Below, one piece after another: positions 60,723 to 64,000 of a DNA stretch of 64,000 bases. The notes under the pieces are model-generated. The model saw only the letters and a list, made by a program, of their open reading frames with translations, was not told the DNA's origin and did not search any database. A program made the position numbers and the translations under genes. The stretch spans positions 1 to 64,000 of the forward strand of contig NZ_WLVL01000023.1 of NCBI RefSeq assembly GCF_009707125.1, in the 5' to 3' direction. This DNA comes from Arsenicicoccus cauae (GTDB lineage: Bacteria > Actinomycetota > Actinomycetes > Actinomycetales > Dermatophilaceae). Positions within the stretch are counted from its first letter, which is position 1. Each line of letters opens with the position of its first letter.

Positions 60723-60813
60723 CCCCAGGACGGGGTCGGTTAGCCACAGGTTGTCAACACGTCATCCACAGCCGCATCCACAGGCGTCCGTCGACCAGGG
60801 GAGGAGCCTAGCC

Positions 60814-61317
60814 GTGCACTGCCCGTTCTGCCGCAACACCGACAGCCGCGTCATCGACAGCCGCACGACCGACGACGGCTCGGCCATCCGTCGCCGTCGT
60901 CAGTGCCCGGCGTGCCAGCGCCGCTTCACCACGGTGGAGTCCGCGAGCCTGACCGTGATCAAGCGGTCCGGTGCCAGCGAGCCCTTCAGCCGCGCCAAGA
61001 TCCAGGACGGCGTGAGCAAGGCCTGCCAGGGTCGGCCGGTGAGCGAGGACGACCTGGCCAGGCTGGCCCAGCGGGTGGAGGAGACGATCCGCTCGCAGGG
61101 CCACGCGGAGATCGATGCCCACGAGGTGGGCCTGGCCATCCTCGGCCCGTTGCGCGAGCTCGACGAGGTCGCCTACCTGCGCTTCGCCAGTGTCTACCAG
61201 GCCTTCGACTCCCTCGAGGACTTCGAGGCGGCGATCACCCTCCTCCGGGCAGAGCACCCGCCCACCGGGGAGGAGCCCGCCGCGGTGGGTCCACCCAGCC
61301 CGCCGCGCACGACCTAG
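60814..61317 (+). CDS. nrdR: Transcriptional repressor NrdR
   Basis: NrdR senses ATP/dATP and represses ribonucleotide reductase genes. The 167-residue protein starts at GTG 60814 with GGAGGAG seven bases upstream. The zinc ribbon is [15 protein letters not shown] ... [10 protein letters not shown], followed by an ATP-cone ([40 protein letters not shown]). It ends in a Pro-rich tail. The boxes in its leader indicate autoregulation together with nrdJ. Confidence 0.97.
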   Translation: MHCPFCRNTDSRVIDSRTTDDGSAIRRRRQCPACQRRFTTVESASLTVIKRSGASEPFSRAKIQDGVSKACQGRPVSEDDLARLAQRVEETIRSQGHAEIDAHEVGLAILGPLRELDEVAYLRFASVYQAFDSLEDFEAAITLLRAEHPPTGEEPAAVGPPSPPRTT

Positions 61318-61474
61318 CAGGTCAGCAGGGGTCTGTCAGTGGTCGCCCTCAGACTGCCCGTATGACGACCGACCCCCTCATCACGACATCTCCACATCCC
61401 CGCCGAGACACCTGACGGGGACACCCAGGCACGACATACAGCCAGTAATCCCAGGGAACGGAAGGCACAGCACC

Positions 61475-64000
<2,526 letters not shown>

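Noticed and set aside
61318-61474. Cobalamin riboswitch before nrdJ
   Set aside because: No B12-box-like conserved core could be found in the 157-base gap, which is also short for this riboswitch.

Overview
The window is very GC-rich DNA (roughly 70% or more G+C, strong G/C bias at third codon positions) from a Gram-positive actinobacterium. Gene order (infB-rbfA-truB, TIGR03960 radical SAM / DUF2344 / rne / rplU / rpmA / obgE / proB / proA / nadD / rsfS, leuS / degV / comEA / comEC, lexA / LysM / nrdR / nrdJ) and protein sequences suggest a member of Micrococcales, probably close to Intrasporangiaceae. That family-level placement is inference. The window starts inside infB and ends inside nrdJ.

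Layout. 1-5458: translation block (infB, a TRM11-like methyltransferase, rbfA, truB). 5459-10050: a tightly overlapping cluster of a duplicated DUF4242 protein, an acyl-CoA-dehydrogenase-fold oxidoreductase, a NitT/TauT-type ABC importer and a frameshifted FMN reductase remnant. It looks like an organosulfur uptake and desulfurisation unit and lies, with a fadD gene, between truB and ribF, which are usually close neighbours. 12399-17088: ribF, a DUF4442 protein, a frameshifted small membrane gene, and a CbxX-type AAA+ ATPase with TelA. 17183-29278: the radical SAM / DUF2344 / rne series, interrupted by a prolyl-tRNA editing protein, a very long FAD/Fe-S oxidoreductase reading frame and a TauE exporter preceded by a cysteine-type leader peptide. 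29279-38637: rplU-rpmA-obgE-proB-proA, a methyltransferase and a glycosyltransferase, then nadD-rsfS-phosphatase. Two inverted arrays of a 50-bp repeat flank proA and the methyltransferase. 38680-40200: tRNA-Ala(GGC) with a decayed serine recombinase at its 3' side, a HAD phosphatase, and a candidate leucine attenuator in front of leuS. 40200-47869: leuS, degV, comEA, comEC. 47870-51283: LysR regulator, sirtuin, patatin. 51305-56340: an aromatic-acid-like cluster (aldehyde dehydrogenase, PobA, a crotonase fused to an acyl-CoA dehydrogenase C-terminus, MarR regulator, broken alpha/beta hydrolase). 56341-64000: lexA and a divergent LysM gene sharing two SOS boxes, a TetR regulator, a secreted PKD-like protein with a DUF6318 lipoprotein, then nrdR-nrdJ behind a promoter with NrdR-box-like repeats.

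Regulation. Many genes have a TAnnnT -10 hexamer ending six to eight bases before the start codon, the arrangement of leaderless transcripts. The most unusual items are the in-frame crotonase/acyl-CoA-dehydrogenase chimera, the leaderless Leu-Leu leader peptide with two hairpins before leuS, the 50-bp repeat arrays, and the sulfur-related importer cluster with its broken flavin reductase.
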